Assembly: GCA_903858975.1 (NCBI GenBank)
Contig: CAIOKW010000066.1
Span: 1 to 8,927 of the forward strand
Length of the DNA stretch: 8,927 nt
From: Oligoflexia bacterium
GTDB taxonomy: Bacteria; Bdellovibrionota; UBA1018; CAIMNF01
Direction: 5' to 3'
Positions 1 to 6,214 of the stretch are shown here, in pieces. The first letter of the stretch is position 1; each line of letters begins with the position of its first letter. The notes beneath the pieces are model-generated. The model ran no database searches. It had not been told where the DNA came from and saw nothing but the letters and a program-made list of their open reading frames with translations. The translations under genes and the position numbers were made by a program.

Positions 1-144
1 CGACTCTGTTCCGAATCCCGGAAAATCGATGCAGTGAACCTTTGCGCTTGGATCTTTTGTTTTTAGCTTTGCCTCGAACTCAGAAGGAAAATTACCCCAA
101 TGACGCTGTTCTCTGACTAAGCCTCTTAAAATTAACCAGTTCAT
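1..144 (-). CDS. alpha/beta-fold hydrolase, N-terminal part (runs off the window)
   Basis: An open frame starts at ATG 144-142 and runs without a stop to base 1, giving 48 residues. The translation opens with MNWLILRGLVREQRHWG and later reads VHCIDFPGFG. This matches the N terminus of a group of alpha/beta hydrolases: first beta strand, an oxyanion-region RGL(x)RE(x)RHWG segment, then a strand ending in the D-x-PG-x-G turn. The nucleophile elbow, acid and histidine lie beyond the window edge, so activity and substrate cannot be judged. Upstream of the ATG there is only a weak purine stretch (AAGAAA) and no proper Shine-Dalgarno sequence. The gene lies about 20 nt downstream of the structured region at about 164-339 on the same strand, so that region may be its leader. 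The family call rests on the pattern of the first 48 residues only. Confidence 0.75.
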   Translation of the reverse strand, partial: MNWLILRGLVREQRHWGNFPSEFEAKLKTKDPSAKVHCIDFPGFGTES

Positions 145-153
145 TTTCTTTGT

Positions 154-339
154 GCTCTAAAACATTGAGAGCCTGAAACACACGAACATTCGTGCATTCC
201 AGGCTCTTCTCTGAGGAGGTGGTGGGTACAGCCTTTTTGCCTCAACTCGTGCGAACGCACGGATGAGACAACTTGTTGGATCCGCCCCGAACAGACCCAA
301 ACTTGGCTCTCGCTCAATTCCACCTCGTTATTGAGCGAG
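154..339 (-). ncRNA. candidate structured RNA (independent sRNA or leader of the hydrolase gene)
   Basis: No convincing gene lies here, but the minus-strand RNA folds almost end to end. Stem A pairs 330-339 with 309-318 (10 perfect bp, 11-nt loop). Stem B pairs 292-300 with 276-284 (9 bp, 7-nt loop UUCGGGG). Stem C pairs 264-271 with 237-244 (8 bp), with an inner CGUGC/GCACG helix. Stem D spans 169-206: 17 consecutive pairs closed by an AUGU loop. Stems B, C and D need two, one and three wobble pairs. All six are G-U in the minus-strand RNA and would be A-C mismatches in a plus-strand RNA, which argues for a selected minus-strand transcript. The linker between C and D holds CACCUCCU (221-214), identical to the anti-Shine-Dalgarno core. 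The region does not match riboswitch, tmRNA, RNase P or SRP RNA signatures I know. Its ends are uncertain, and there is no clear promoter or U-tract terminator. Confidence 0.5.
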
Positions 340-346
340 TTGAAAT

Positions 347-571
347 TTAAGCTACTTTGTAAGTTTTTTGTTTTTCGAGGTATGCCGTGAAGTGATCAAA
401 CTTCTTGTCGAAGTCTGGAACCCGCTGGCCCGCCTTGCTGATTAGTCCAAATTTGAACCACTCATAATGTTCGCCACAAAACGTAAATCGTGATTGAGGT
501 TTTTTGCACCCCCCACATTTGCATCCTTCGGCCCCTACGACTTCCATTACTGGTTTTTTACCTTTACCCAT
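347..571 (-). CDS. small Cys/His zinc-binding-like protein, 74 aa, function unknown
   Basis: The start is ATG 571-569, preceded by a clear Shine-Dalgarno stretch (GAGGAGA, about 9 nt upstream). This is one of the best ribosome binding sites in the window and supports a real gene. The protein is basic at its N terminus (MGKGKK). It then has a Cys/His cluster, C17-K-C19-G-G-C22, followed by C32-G-E-H35, the spacing of a short zinc knuckle or treble-clef-like finger. The C-terminal half (residues 36-74) is aromatic and charged and looks helical. I infer zinc binding from the ligands. The role could be nucleic-acid or protein binding, but nothing in the sequence decides this. It has no signal peptide or membrane segment, so it should be cytoplasmic. 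It lies 97 nt downstream of pckG on the same strand and just upstream of the structured RNA region. I recognise the general type as short hypothetical proteins but cannot name the family. Confidence 0.7.
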   Translation of the reverse strand: MGKGKKPVMEVVGAEGCKCGGCKKPQSRFTFCGEHYEWFKFGLISKAGQRVPDFDKKFDHFTAYLEKQKTYKVA

Positions 572-627
572 ATGCTGTGTTCTCCTCTACAATGTACTGA
601 TCGGACACTGGAGCAGAAAACTTGAGT

Positions 628-657
628 AAAATATTCAGGTACTCTTAACCGTTTGAA
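628..657 (-). promoter_or_regulatory. weak candidate promoter for the zinc-binding-like gene
   Basis: On the minus strand a -35-like TTCAAA (657-652) is followed after 18 nt by a -10-like TATTTT (633-628). Each matches the sigma-70 consensus at four of six positions. This would give a leader of about 50 nt, which fits the presence of a Shine-Dalgarno sequence in the downstream gene. No convincing intrinsic terminator for pckG was seen in the same gap, so read-through from pckG is equally possible. Confidence 0.25.
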
Positions 658-668
658 TTAAATGACAA

Positions 669-2540
669 TTACGCCAGCACGGATCCGGAAACGCCCGCAT
701 TCGCAGCACCGGACCGAGCCTCAAAGCGCAACTGAAGCGATTTATGGATATCCGTAAATCGCTTCGGCAAACGGTCCTTCAACTTTTCAATGAGCTCACT
801 TTGAAGTCGGAGCTCCTGAGACCACTCTTCTTTATCGATTTTTGAAACCGCCTTGAACTGGTCTTCGCTCATATCAAGCCCCACCCAATTCAGATCTGGG
901 TAACTTGGAACCATTCCAATTTCAGTTTCCACTGCTTTTGCAGTTCCATTCACGCGACCAATAATCCACTCCAGCACACGCATGTTGTCGCCATAGCCTG
1001 GCCACATGAATTTTCCATCCGTGCCCTTTCTGAACCAATTCACGCCGAAAATCTTCGGAGGATGACCAAGGGCCTTACCCACCTGAAGCCAGTGCTCAAA
1101 GTAGTCACCCATGTGGTAACCACAGAAAGGCAGCATCGCAAAGGGATCTCTGCGTACTTGCCCAACGGCACCCACTGCAGCCGCTGTGGTTTCAGAACCA
1201 ATCGTTGCAGCCCAATACACCCCGTTTTCCCAACCCTTGGGTTCAACCACAAGTGGTACTGTGGTTCCGCGTCGGCCACCAAAAATAAATGCACTAATCG
1301 GAACCCCTTCTGGGTTTTCCCAATTCGCATCCACTGAAGGACACTGACTTGCGGGAGCTGTGAAGCGTGCATTCGGATGAGCCGCTTTTCTTCCGGTTTC
1401 TTTTCCAATTTCTGGAGTCCACTGCTGCCCTTGCCAGTCAGTTAACTTTGCAGGGGGAGCATCCGTGAGCCCCTCCCACCAAACATCGCCGTCTTCGGTC
1501 AGCGCCACGTTTGTGAAGATCGTATTTTTTGCGATCGTCTTAATCGCATTTTCGTTAGTGCGAAGCGAAGTTCCCGGAGCCACACCAAAATACCCCGCCT
1601 CAGGATTGATCGCATACAAACGACCATCGCTTCCAGGCTTAATCCAAGCAATGTCATCGCCAATGGTGGTGATCTTCCAACCATTCATCGTTTTCGGTGG
1701 AATGAGCATTGCAAAATTGGTCTTACCGCAAGCACTCGGAAATGCGGCTGCCACATAAGTTTTTTCGCCTTTGGGACTTTCCGCTCCCAAGATCAACATG
1801 TGCTCAGCAAGCCATCCTTCTTGCTTTCCCATGTAAGAGGCAATTCGAAGCGCAAAACATTTTTTACCGAGGAGCGCATTTCCGCCGTAGCCGCTCCCAT
1901 AAGAGATAATCGTTTTTTCTTCAGGAAAATGAGTAATGTATTTTGTTTCTTTATTGCATGGCCATGCTGAATCTTTTTGACCGGCTTCCAGCGGCGCCCC
2001 AACGGTGTGAAGGCAGTGAACAAAGTTTTCGTTTCCGAGGGCCTCAAGAACCCGCTTTCCCATACGGGTCATGATCTTCATATTGACCACAACGTATGCA
2101 GAATCTGAAATCTCAACTCCGATTTGCGAAATGGGAGAACCAATCGGTCCCATACTAAAAGGGATCACATACATGGTACGACCGCGCATGCAGCCCTTCA
2201 GAAGAGGGTTTAAAGTTTTTTTCATTTCAACTGGATCCATCCAGTTGTTGTTGGGGCCGGCATCAGCCTTCGTCGGAGTGCACACGTAAGTACGATCCTC
2301 TACGCGGGCAACATCAGAAGCATCAGAAAGGGCGAGGAAACTTCCGGGGCGCTTGCCTTCATTGAGTCGCTTCAAGGTTCCAGAGGCAACCATCTCATTA
2401 CAAAGCCGCGCATACTCTTCCTCAGAACCATCACAAAAATAAACCCGCGCAGGTTCGGTCAAAGCTGCCGTTTCTTTTACCCACTGCTTCAGTTGTTCGT
2501 TTTTGATATATTCCGGGAAAGAAATATTGAGATTTTCCAT
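669..2540 (-). CDS. pckG: phosphoenolpyruvate carboxykinase, GTP-dependent
   Basis: This enzyme converts oxaloacetate and GTP to phosphoenolpyruvate, GDP and CO2, the first committed step of gluconeogenesis; it acts in the cytoplasm as a monomer. At 623 residues it is full length for the GTP family and unlike the shorter ATP type. Diagnostic elements appear in order: the substrate arginine in VARVED (R79), GYGGNALLGKKC (217-228, with the metal-site lysine at about 227), AEHMLI with the metal-ligand His247, the P-loop FPSACGKTN (267-275) carrying the family's reactive Cys271, kinase-2 TIGDDIAW (292-299) with metal-ligand aspartates, NPEAGYFGVAPGTS, and near the C terminus NWFRK...MWPGYGDN. All key residues are present, so it should be active. 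The start ATG 2540-2538 has no Shine-Dalgarno sequence; a promoter-like pair places the transcript start close to the ATG. It lies 46 nt downstream of dacB on the same strand. The assignment is firm. Confidence 0.97.
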   Translation of the reverse strand: MENLNISFPEYIKNEQLKQWVKETAALTEPARVYFCDGSEEEYARLCNEMVASGTLKRLNEGKRPGSFLALSDASDVARVEDRTYVCTPTKADAGPNNNWMDPVEMKKTLNPLLKGCMRGRTMYVIPFSMGPIGSPISQIGVEISDSAYVVVNMKIMTRMGKRVLEALGNENFVHCLHTVGAPLEAGQKDSAWPCNKETKYITHFPEEKTIISYGSGYGGNALLGKKCFALRIASYMGKQEGWLAEHMLILGAESPKGEKTYVAAAFPSACGKTNFAMLIPPKTMNGWKITTIGDDIAWIKPGSDGRLYAINPEAGYFGVAPGTSLRTNENAIKTIAKNTIFTNVALTEDGDVWWEGLTDAPPAKLTDWQGQQWTPEIGKETGRKAAHPNARFTAPASQCPSVDANWENPEGVPISAFIFGGRRGTTVPLVVEPKGWENGVYWAATIGSETTAAAVGAVGQVRRDPFAMLPFCGYHMGDYFEHWLQVGKALGHPPKIFGVNWFRKGTDGKFMWPGYGDNMRVLEWIIGRVNGTAKAVETEIGMVPSYPDLNWVGLDMSEDQFKAVSKIDKEEWSQELRLQSELIEKLKDRLPKRFTDIHKSLQLRFEARSGAANAGVSGSVLA

Positions 2541-2546
2541 AGTTTA

Positions 2547-2575
2547 CCGTTACATCCAATCATAATTTGCGTCAA
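2547..2575 (-). promoter_or_regulatory. candidate pckG promoter, possibly leaderless
   Basis: Minus strand: TTGACG (2575-2570), 17-nt spacer, TAACGG (2552-2547), then 6 nt and the pckG ATG. The -35 matches consensus at five of six positions; the -10 is poor. An alternative -10, TATGAT (2564-2559), matches five of six but lacks a good -35; it would give a leader of about 12 nt. Either way the transcript would have almost no 5' leader, which agrees with the missing Shine-Dalgarno sequence. Confidence 0.35.
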
Positions 2576-2586
2576 CCGAATGCACT

Positions 2587-4125
2587 CTAAAACCGAGGGT
2601 TTTGGGGCGTATTTTGCGCTGCGAAGTTTACGACGATCTGATCTAAGTTCAGCCTCGCTTGGGTAGCGCTGAGCGCCGAGTCAGTATAGACCACAAAGGG
2701 TTCCACCTTCTGCCCTGGGATTTGAAAGTATCCGGCCAGATTGTTGATGCCCGTGAGCGTTCCCGTTTTGGCGAAAATTCTGAGGTTCGTATAGGGGGAG
2801 CTGACGAGCGTGGTGCGCCGCTGAAGAGTCCCGCTCTGGCCTGCGACAGCCAGGGTCGAAAAGAAGTCCTGAAAGTAAGATTCTGACTCCACTTTAAGCA
2901 GGAAGCCATAAAGGGTGTCCGCTCTCATTTGGTCCCGGGTATCCAGACCACATCCGTCCTTGATCTCAATCCCTTGCATCAAGGCCCCATCCTGAATGAG
3001 GCTCTGCAAATAGTCTCGCAGTACGTCCTCGGCGCTTTTTCCCAACTGGAAAGCCAACTCCGCAAAAACCCGGTCCATGACCCCATTAATGCTCTTCTGA
3101 ACCGCTGTCGCCAACACCCGAACCAGAACATCAGATGAAAGATCTACATCATAAGAGGCCAAACCCGCGGATGAAGGGGCTGAATCCGTGACGGTTTCGC
3201 GATAAGCGATGCCACGATCCTTGAGCATGAGTTTAAAAAGATTTACCAACCACTCTTTACCCGAATGTACCGGCAATGCGTAATAAACTGAGCTCATTCC
3301 GAAGAGTCCTGTGAACTCATAGGATTGAATTCTTCCGCTTGAATCAAAATGAGGAATCACCTGAATCGCGGTTCGCCCCACCTTGGATCGTCGTAATTTT
3401 AGAAGAAGCGGAACCGCTACCCCTCGAGTAATCCACTTACCCTTGATCGCGGATGAAATCTGGACCATTCCGCAATTACTATTCGCCTGAAATGAAGTTT
3501 GCATCATGGCCATGCACTCCAGGTTCCAAGACGCTTTCCAACCCGCAGGTCTTGGGAGCTGATCGAGCTCCGGATGGAGGGATTCGACCTCGATCGGGCC
3601 GACCACTTCTTTAATTCCCCTTGAAACCATCGAGTCTAACAACTGATTGAGCCTGGGTTCAAACACCTGATTATCGTGGGCTGGATCAGAGCCCACATAC
3701 TCTTCCTGCGCCCAAGTCGGATCTCCTGAGACTTTGAAGTGCACGCCTGAAAGTCGGGCGTGACTTGAATCTAGGTCTGCATGAAATGAGTTTTGAAACC
3801 TAAATTGGGAGCCCAGATACTTGAGCGCAGCCCCCGCGGTCAGCAGCTTTTCCGTGGAAGCGGGCAACATGGGAAGATTCGAATTCAGTGAAAATGGATT
3901 TACCCCACCCAACTGAATGCCCAGGCGCATTAATTTCAATTCTTTGTGGCTTGAGAAATAGTCTGACCAACTGAAACCCCCGGGAGCGATGTAGACTCGA
4001 GATTCGGGGACCCCGCCCAGAAACTCGTCTGGAAGGTCGATCGCATAATTCTGAGGTCCGGCGTGAGCAAGCCCTTGACCGATAGCAGTGATGATTAAAA
4101 TTGAGAGTAAAGATGTCAATTTCAT
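2587..4125 (-). CDS. dacB: D-alanyl-D-alanine carboxypeptidase/endopeptidase, PBP4 (DacB) family
   Basis: A class C penicillin-binding protein that removes the terminal D-Ala from peptidoglycan stem peptides and, in many relatives, cuts DD-crosslinks. It acts in the periplasm. Residues 1-22 form a signal peptide (charged start, hydrophobic core, AHA before the likely cleavage site). The three catalytic motifs are present: S90-T-E-K93, S345-I-N347 and K453-T-G455 (followed by TL), in the right order and spacing. The long insertion between motifs 1 and 2 is typical of PBP4, and 512 residues is a normal length. One oddity: the conserved DGSGLS segment reads DGCGLD here (390-395). Cys203 and Cys218 could form a disulfide (inference). 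The start ATG 4125-4123 has no usable Shine-Dalgarno sequence; an AGG sits too close. It is transcribed divergently from the small membrane gene, and pckG follows 46 nt downstream. Symbol given by family; role in this host is inferred. Confidence 0.92.
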   Translation of the reverse strand: MKLTSLLSILIITAIGQGLAHAGPQNYAIDLPDEFLGGVPESRVYIAPGGFSWSDYFSSHKELKLMRLGIQLGGVNPFSLNSNLPMLPASTEKLLTAGAALKYLGSQFRFQNSFHADLDSSHARLSGVHFKVSGDPTWAQEEYVGSDPAHDNQVFEPRLNQLLDSMVSRGIKEVVGPIEVESLHPELDQLPRPAGWKASWNLECMAMMQTSFQANSNCGMVQISSAIKGKWITRGVAVPLLLKLRRSKVGRTAIQVIPHFDSSGRIQSYEFTGLFGMSSVYYALPVHSGKEWLVNLFKLMLKDRGIAYRETVTDSAPSSAGLASYDVDLSSDVLVRVLATAVQKSINGVMDRVFAELAFQLGKSAEDVLRDYLQSLIQDGALMQGIEIKDGCGLDTRDQMRADTLYGFLLKVESESYFQDFFSTLAVAGQSGTLQRRTTLVSSPYTNLRIFAKTGTLTGINNLAGYFQIPGQKVEPFVVYTDSALSATQARLNLDQIVVNFAAQNTPQNPRF

Positions 4126-4131
4126 ACCTGT

Positions 4132-4159
4132 GACTTAGCCTAAATGACTAAGTGATCAA
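4132..4159 (-). promoter_or_regulatory. weak candidate dacB promoter with internal inverted repeat
   Basis: Minus strand: TTGATC (4159-4154), 16-nt spacer, TAAGTC (4137-4132), then 6 nt and the dacB ATG. The -10 is poor. A perfect 6-bp inverted repeat, ACTTAG (4133-4138) and CTAAGT (4148-4153) with a 9-nt gap, lies between and over these elements and could be an operator. Support is only positional. Confidence 0.25.
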
Positions 4160-4220
4160 AAGATAGCTTTCTATTTGGAATTGCGCTCCGCTTCATTTTT
4201 GATGATTTCTTTTTTACTTT

Positions 4221-4249
4221 TTGAATGAATCCATACTTTGCGGTAACCT
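4221..4249 (+). promoter_or_regulatory. candidate promoter of the small membrane gene, possibly leaderless
   Basis: TTGAAT (4221-4226), 17-nt spacer, TAACCT (4244-4249), then 6 nt to the ATG at 4256. The -35 matches consensus at four of six positions and the -10 at three. No Shine-Dalgarno sequence precedes the ATG, so transcription starting at or near the ATG would make sense. Confidence 0.35.
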
Positions 4250-4255
4250 AAGTCC

Positions 4256-4495
4256 ATGAATCCCGAAATGAAGGTACAAGTTAGAGGTCTTACCGTTGTT
4301 GGTTTAATGCTAGGCGCAGCCGGAATTGTTCTCGCCGTGTTTTTTGGCGACATGGCTGAAAACGCACTCATGGGAGCTTCTACCCGATACAAGCCAGTTA
4401 TTCCCGTGGCAGCACCGACTGACATTACCCGCGCTCCACAATGCGCGCCCGGTTATGATAAGCCCTGGATTGGCTGCCAAAGCCTCGCTCAATAA
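4256..4495 (+). CDS. small single-pass membrane or secreted protein, 79 aa, function unknown
   Basis: I do not recognise this protein. Residues 1-10 are short and slightly basic. Residues 11-31 are a continuous hydrophobic stretch (GLTVVGLMLGAAG...), fitting a signal anchor or an uncleaved signal peptide. The remaining 48 residues are polar, rich in Pro and Ala, and contain two cysteines (C63 and C74) that could form a disulfide if the tail is periplasmic. No lipobox is evident. An in-frame ATG at 4268 is an alternative start; neither has a Shine-Dalgarno sequence. The upstream TTGAAT-17-TAACCT element supports the first ATG. It ends 9 nt before the AI-2E-family permease, so the two are probably cotranscribed and may work together. 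Reality of the gene is supported by the membrane segment, context and promoter, not by homology. An 84-residue open frame on the opposite strand overlaps it but is less convincing. Confidence 0.5.
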   Translation: MNPEMKVQVRGLTVVGLMLGAAGIVLAVFFGDMAENALMGASTRYKPVIPVAAPTDITRAPQCAPGYDKPWIGCQSLAQ

Positions 4496-4504
4496 AGTTT
4501 TGGG

Positions 4505-5536
4505 ATGAACCGGAATACCGATTCGAACGAAAAACTACAGTTCCTCTTTCTTTGCTTCTTAGTGCTTGGCCTGATCACGGTTTTCTTTATTACTCCGTCC
4601 CTCAGACCTGCGTCCCTATTGACCCTTTTAAACGTTCTATTTCTGGGGCCCGTGGTGAACTTTCTCGCTCATAAAAAAGTTCCGAAATGGGCTTCGATAT
4701 TATCGATCTACGGAGTTTTATCCCTGATCTTTTTTTTCAGCTTCAATCACTTCATTCGCGGCTTTGCTGATCAATGGTCGAGCCTCATTGAATCACTTCC
4801 CACCTTCGGTGCCGCCGCACTCCAAAAACTAGAACTGCTAGAACAAAAAATCCAATCAGTTCTCAATATCGAAATTGATCTGGGAATTAAAAATCGACTC
4901 GTTCAAATCGGAAGCAATACTCGCGAATGGGCGCTCACAAATCTGCCAAGCCTCATCGGTAGTTTTGCATCAGCCATGTTGCTTGCACCGATTTTTTCTT
5001 TTTTTATTTTAAAAGATGGCGACTTATTTCGAGAGCAGTTTCAGAAACTGATCCCCGAGCGATATTCTGAAAGTACGATTCACGTGCTGACAAAAATTGG
5101 CGCCTCGCTTGGAAGCTTCCTGAGAGCCAAGCTCATTGAAGCTTTTCTGGTTGGATTTCTCTGCTTTATCGGCTTGAAAATAGTCGGCGCCCCCTACGCA
5201 GGCGTCTTTGCGGTTATAGCCGGTATCACCAACGTGATCCCCTACTTGGGACCCATTCTCGGAATCATTCCCCCCACCTTGGTACTTGGGTTTTCAGAGA
5301 ATATGGGCATGTTTTGGCCCATGATTTTAGTTTTTATCATCGCAAATGCGATCGATATGATTTTAATTTTTCCGCTCTTTGTTGGAAGGCTCGTAAACCT
5401 GAGCCCGCTCACCCTCCTTGCGGCGGTTGCCGTAGGACAGGAACTCTACGGAGTGATCGGGATGCTGATGGCAGTTCCTTGTGCCTCTATTTTGAAAATT
5501 ATTTTTCAAGAGATTGTCGCAATCCTTTACGCCTAA
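4505..5536 (+). CDS. AI-2E family transporter (TqsA/YdiK/PerM type)
   Basis: A 343-residue polytopic inner-membrane protein. Hydrophobic segments lie at about 11-30, 36-54, 61-82, 149-169, 212-228, 232-262 (two helices), 269-293 and 302-335. A soluble, partly amphipathic stretch (83-148) sits between the third and fourth segments, the usual AI-2E family layout. Recognisable family elements are the SFFILKDGD segment after helix 4 (163-173), TNVIPYLGPILGIIPP (242-257) and the C-terminal GxLxxLAAVAVGQELYGVIGMLMAVP-like region (302-325). Members have been linked to autoinducer-2 export, sodium/proton exchange and other substrates; the substrate here cannot be read from sequence. The start ATG 4505 lies 9 nt after the small membrane gene, so the two probably form an operon. 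Its stop is only 15 nt from the stop of the convergent methyltransferase gene, with no terminator between them. Confidence 0.88.
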   Translation: MNRNTDSNEKLQFLFLCFLVLGLITVFFITPSLRPASLLTLLNVLFLGPVVNFLAHKKVPKWASILSIYGVLSLIFFFSFNHFIRGFADQWSSLIESLPTFGAAALQKLELLEQKIQSVLNIEIDLGIKNRLVQIGSNTREWALTNLPSLIGSFASAMLLAPIFSFFILKDGDLFREQFQKLIPERYSESTIHVLTKIGASLGSFLRAKLIEAFLVGFLCFIGLKIVGAPYAGVFAVIAGITNVIPYLGPILGIIPPTLVLGFSENMGMFWPMILVFIIANAIDMILIFPLFVGRLVNLSPLTLLAAVAVGQELYGVIGMLMAVPCASILKIIFQEIVAILYA

Positions 5537-5551
5537 AAGAAGCGCGCGAGA

Positions 5552-6154
5552 TCAAAGCAAATTAAAGGTAGACTTCGCAAACACCAGTAATGCGACACCT
5601 GCAATGATAGCAACAAAAGACACATAGGCCTCAAAGGCACGATTGTCTTTCGCTAGTGGCATTGAGAAATGATAAACCTCTTCATCCGCGTTGATTTTTT
5701 CAAGCTCTGAACGCTCCGGCGCAATCAATCGCGGCAGCAAGCGAGGCACGAGCTTACAGTAATCGAGATAGCTGTTTCCAAAATAGGAAGGAAGCTTCTG
5801 CTCTTCGTGTTCGATCACATAGTGATAATTGAGATAAAGAACGACACCCATCACAGCCGCTAACAGCACCGCGCCCACACTCAAAGTGGCTCCGAGGGCC
5901 ATAATCAAAGTCCCTAAGTAGAGGGGATTTCGGGTGTGGGAATAAGGCCCACCTACCGCGAGCTTTGCCTCTTTTCGAAGGTAGCCACTCGCCCAAAAGC
6001 GAAGCGTTGCTCCGGCAAAACAAATCGCGGTTCCTAAAACGGATGGATATTGCTTAGCGCTGAAAATCAGGAGGGCCGCAAAGATCCAAGCGAGTTGGAA
6101 GCGTCGACGCCCAGAGAAAAACTTACGCAGAGTTTCGTTTGATAATAATGACAT
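5552..6154 (-). CDS. isoprenylcysteine carboxyl methyltransferase (ICMT/PEMT-like) family membrane protein
   Basis: An integral membrane, SAM-dependent methyltransferase-like protein of 200 residues. The family's two signature blocks are present: GPYSHTRNPLYLG (69-81) and a second block with paired glutamates in EHEEQ (115-119), then FGNSYLDYCKLVPR (125-138). In ICMT and phospholipid methyltransferases these form the SAM-binding pocket in the membrane. Hydrophobic segments fall at about 20-34, 38-55, 79-112 and 175-194. The last belongs to a C-terminal extension (about 145-200) beyond the usual domain end, adding a charged linker and an extra helix. Bacterial members rarely act on prenylated proteins; the substrate (phospholipid, small isoprenoid or other) is unknown. 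The start ATG 6154-6152 lacks a Shine-Dalgarno sequence and has a promoter-like pair just upstream. It lies 60 nt downstream of the dksA-like gene on the same strand. Confidence 0.85.
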   Translation of the reverse strand: MSLLSNETLRKFFSGRRRFQLAWIFAALLIFSAKQYPSVLGTAICFAGATLRFWASGYLRKEAKLAVGGPYSHTRNPLYLGTLIMALGATLSVGAVLLAAVMGVVLYLNYHYVIEHEEQKLPSYFGNSYLDYCKLVPRLLPRLIAPERSELEKINADEEVYHFSMPLAKDNRAFEAYVSFVAIIAGVALLVFAKSTFNLL

Positions 6155-6161
6155 GTAACGG

Positions 6162-6206
6162 ATCGTAAAGGAGAATCCGTATTCATTGCAAGTTGAATCA
6201 ATTCAA
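6162..6206 (-). promoter_or_regulatory. candidate promoter and dyad upstream of the methyltransferase gene
   Basis: Minus strand: TTGCAA (6191-6186), 18-nt spacer, TACGAT (6167-6162), then 7 nt to the ATG. Both hexamers match consensus at four of six positions. Directly upstream of the -35 is a 14-bp dyad, TTGAAT-CA-ATTCAA (6193-6206), a possible operator. The start of transcription would fall on or within a few bases of the ATG. Confidence 0.35.
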
Positions 6207-6214
6207 GAAATGGC

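Noticed and set aside
213..266. Strong Shine-Dalgarno-like GAGGAGGTGG on the plus strand
   Set aside because: The nearest GTG start gives only about 14 codons before a stop. The motif is better read as the complement of the CCUCC segment on the minus-strand RNA.
141..323. 60-residue open frame on the minus strand within the structured RNA region
   Set aside because: It starts at GTG, has no protein family pattern, overlaps all the main stems and ends at the hydrolase start. The RNA folding explains this stretch better.
164..339. 6S RNA (ssrS) as the identity of the structured region
   Set aside because: Length and the UGUUCG segment are suggestive, but several separate stems do not give the rod with a central bubble expected of 6S RNA. 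A covariance-model search would decide.
1062..2289. Plus-strand and other-frame open frames inside pckG (e.g. 1465-1758, 2071-2289)
   Set aside because: They are shadows of a well-conserved enzyme gene and show no protein family features.
4171..4425. 84-residue minus-strand open frame opposite the small membrane gene
   Set aside because: Composition is unremarkable, with no recognisable domain, and the plus-strand frame has a better membrane segment, promoter and operon context.
5754..6023. 89-residue second-frame open frame inside the methyltransferase gene
   Set aside because: Overlaps the conserved signature blocks of the ICMT-like gene in another frame; no independent support.
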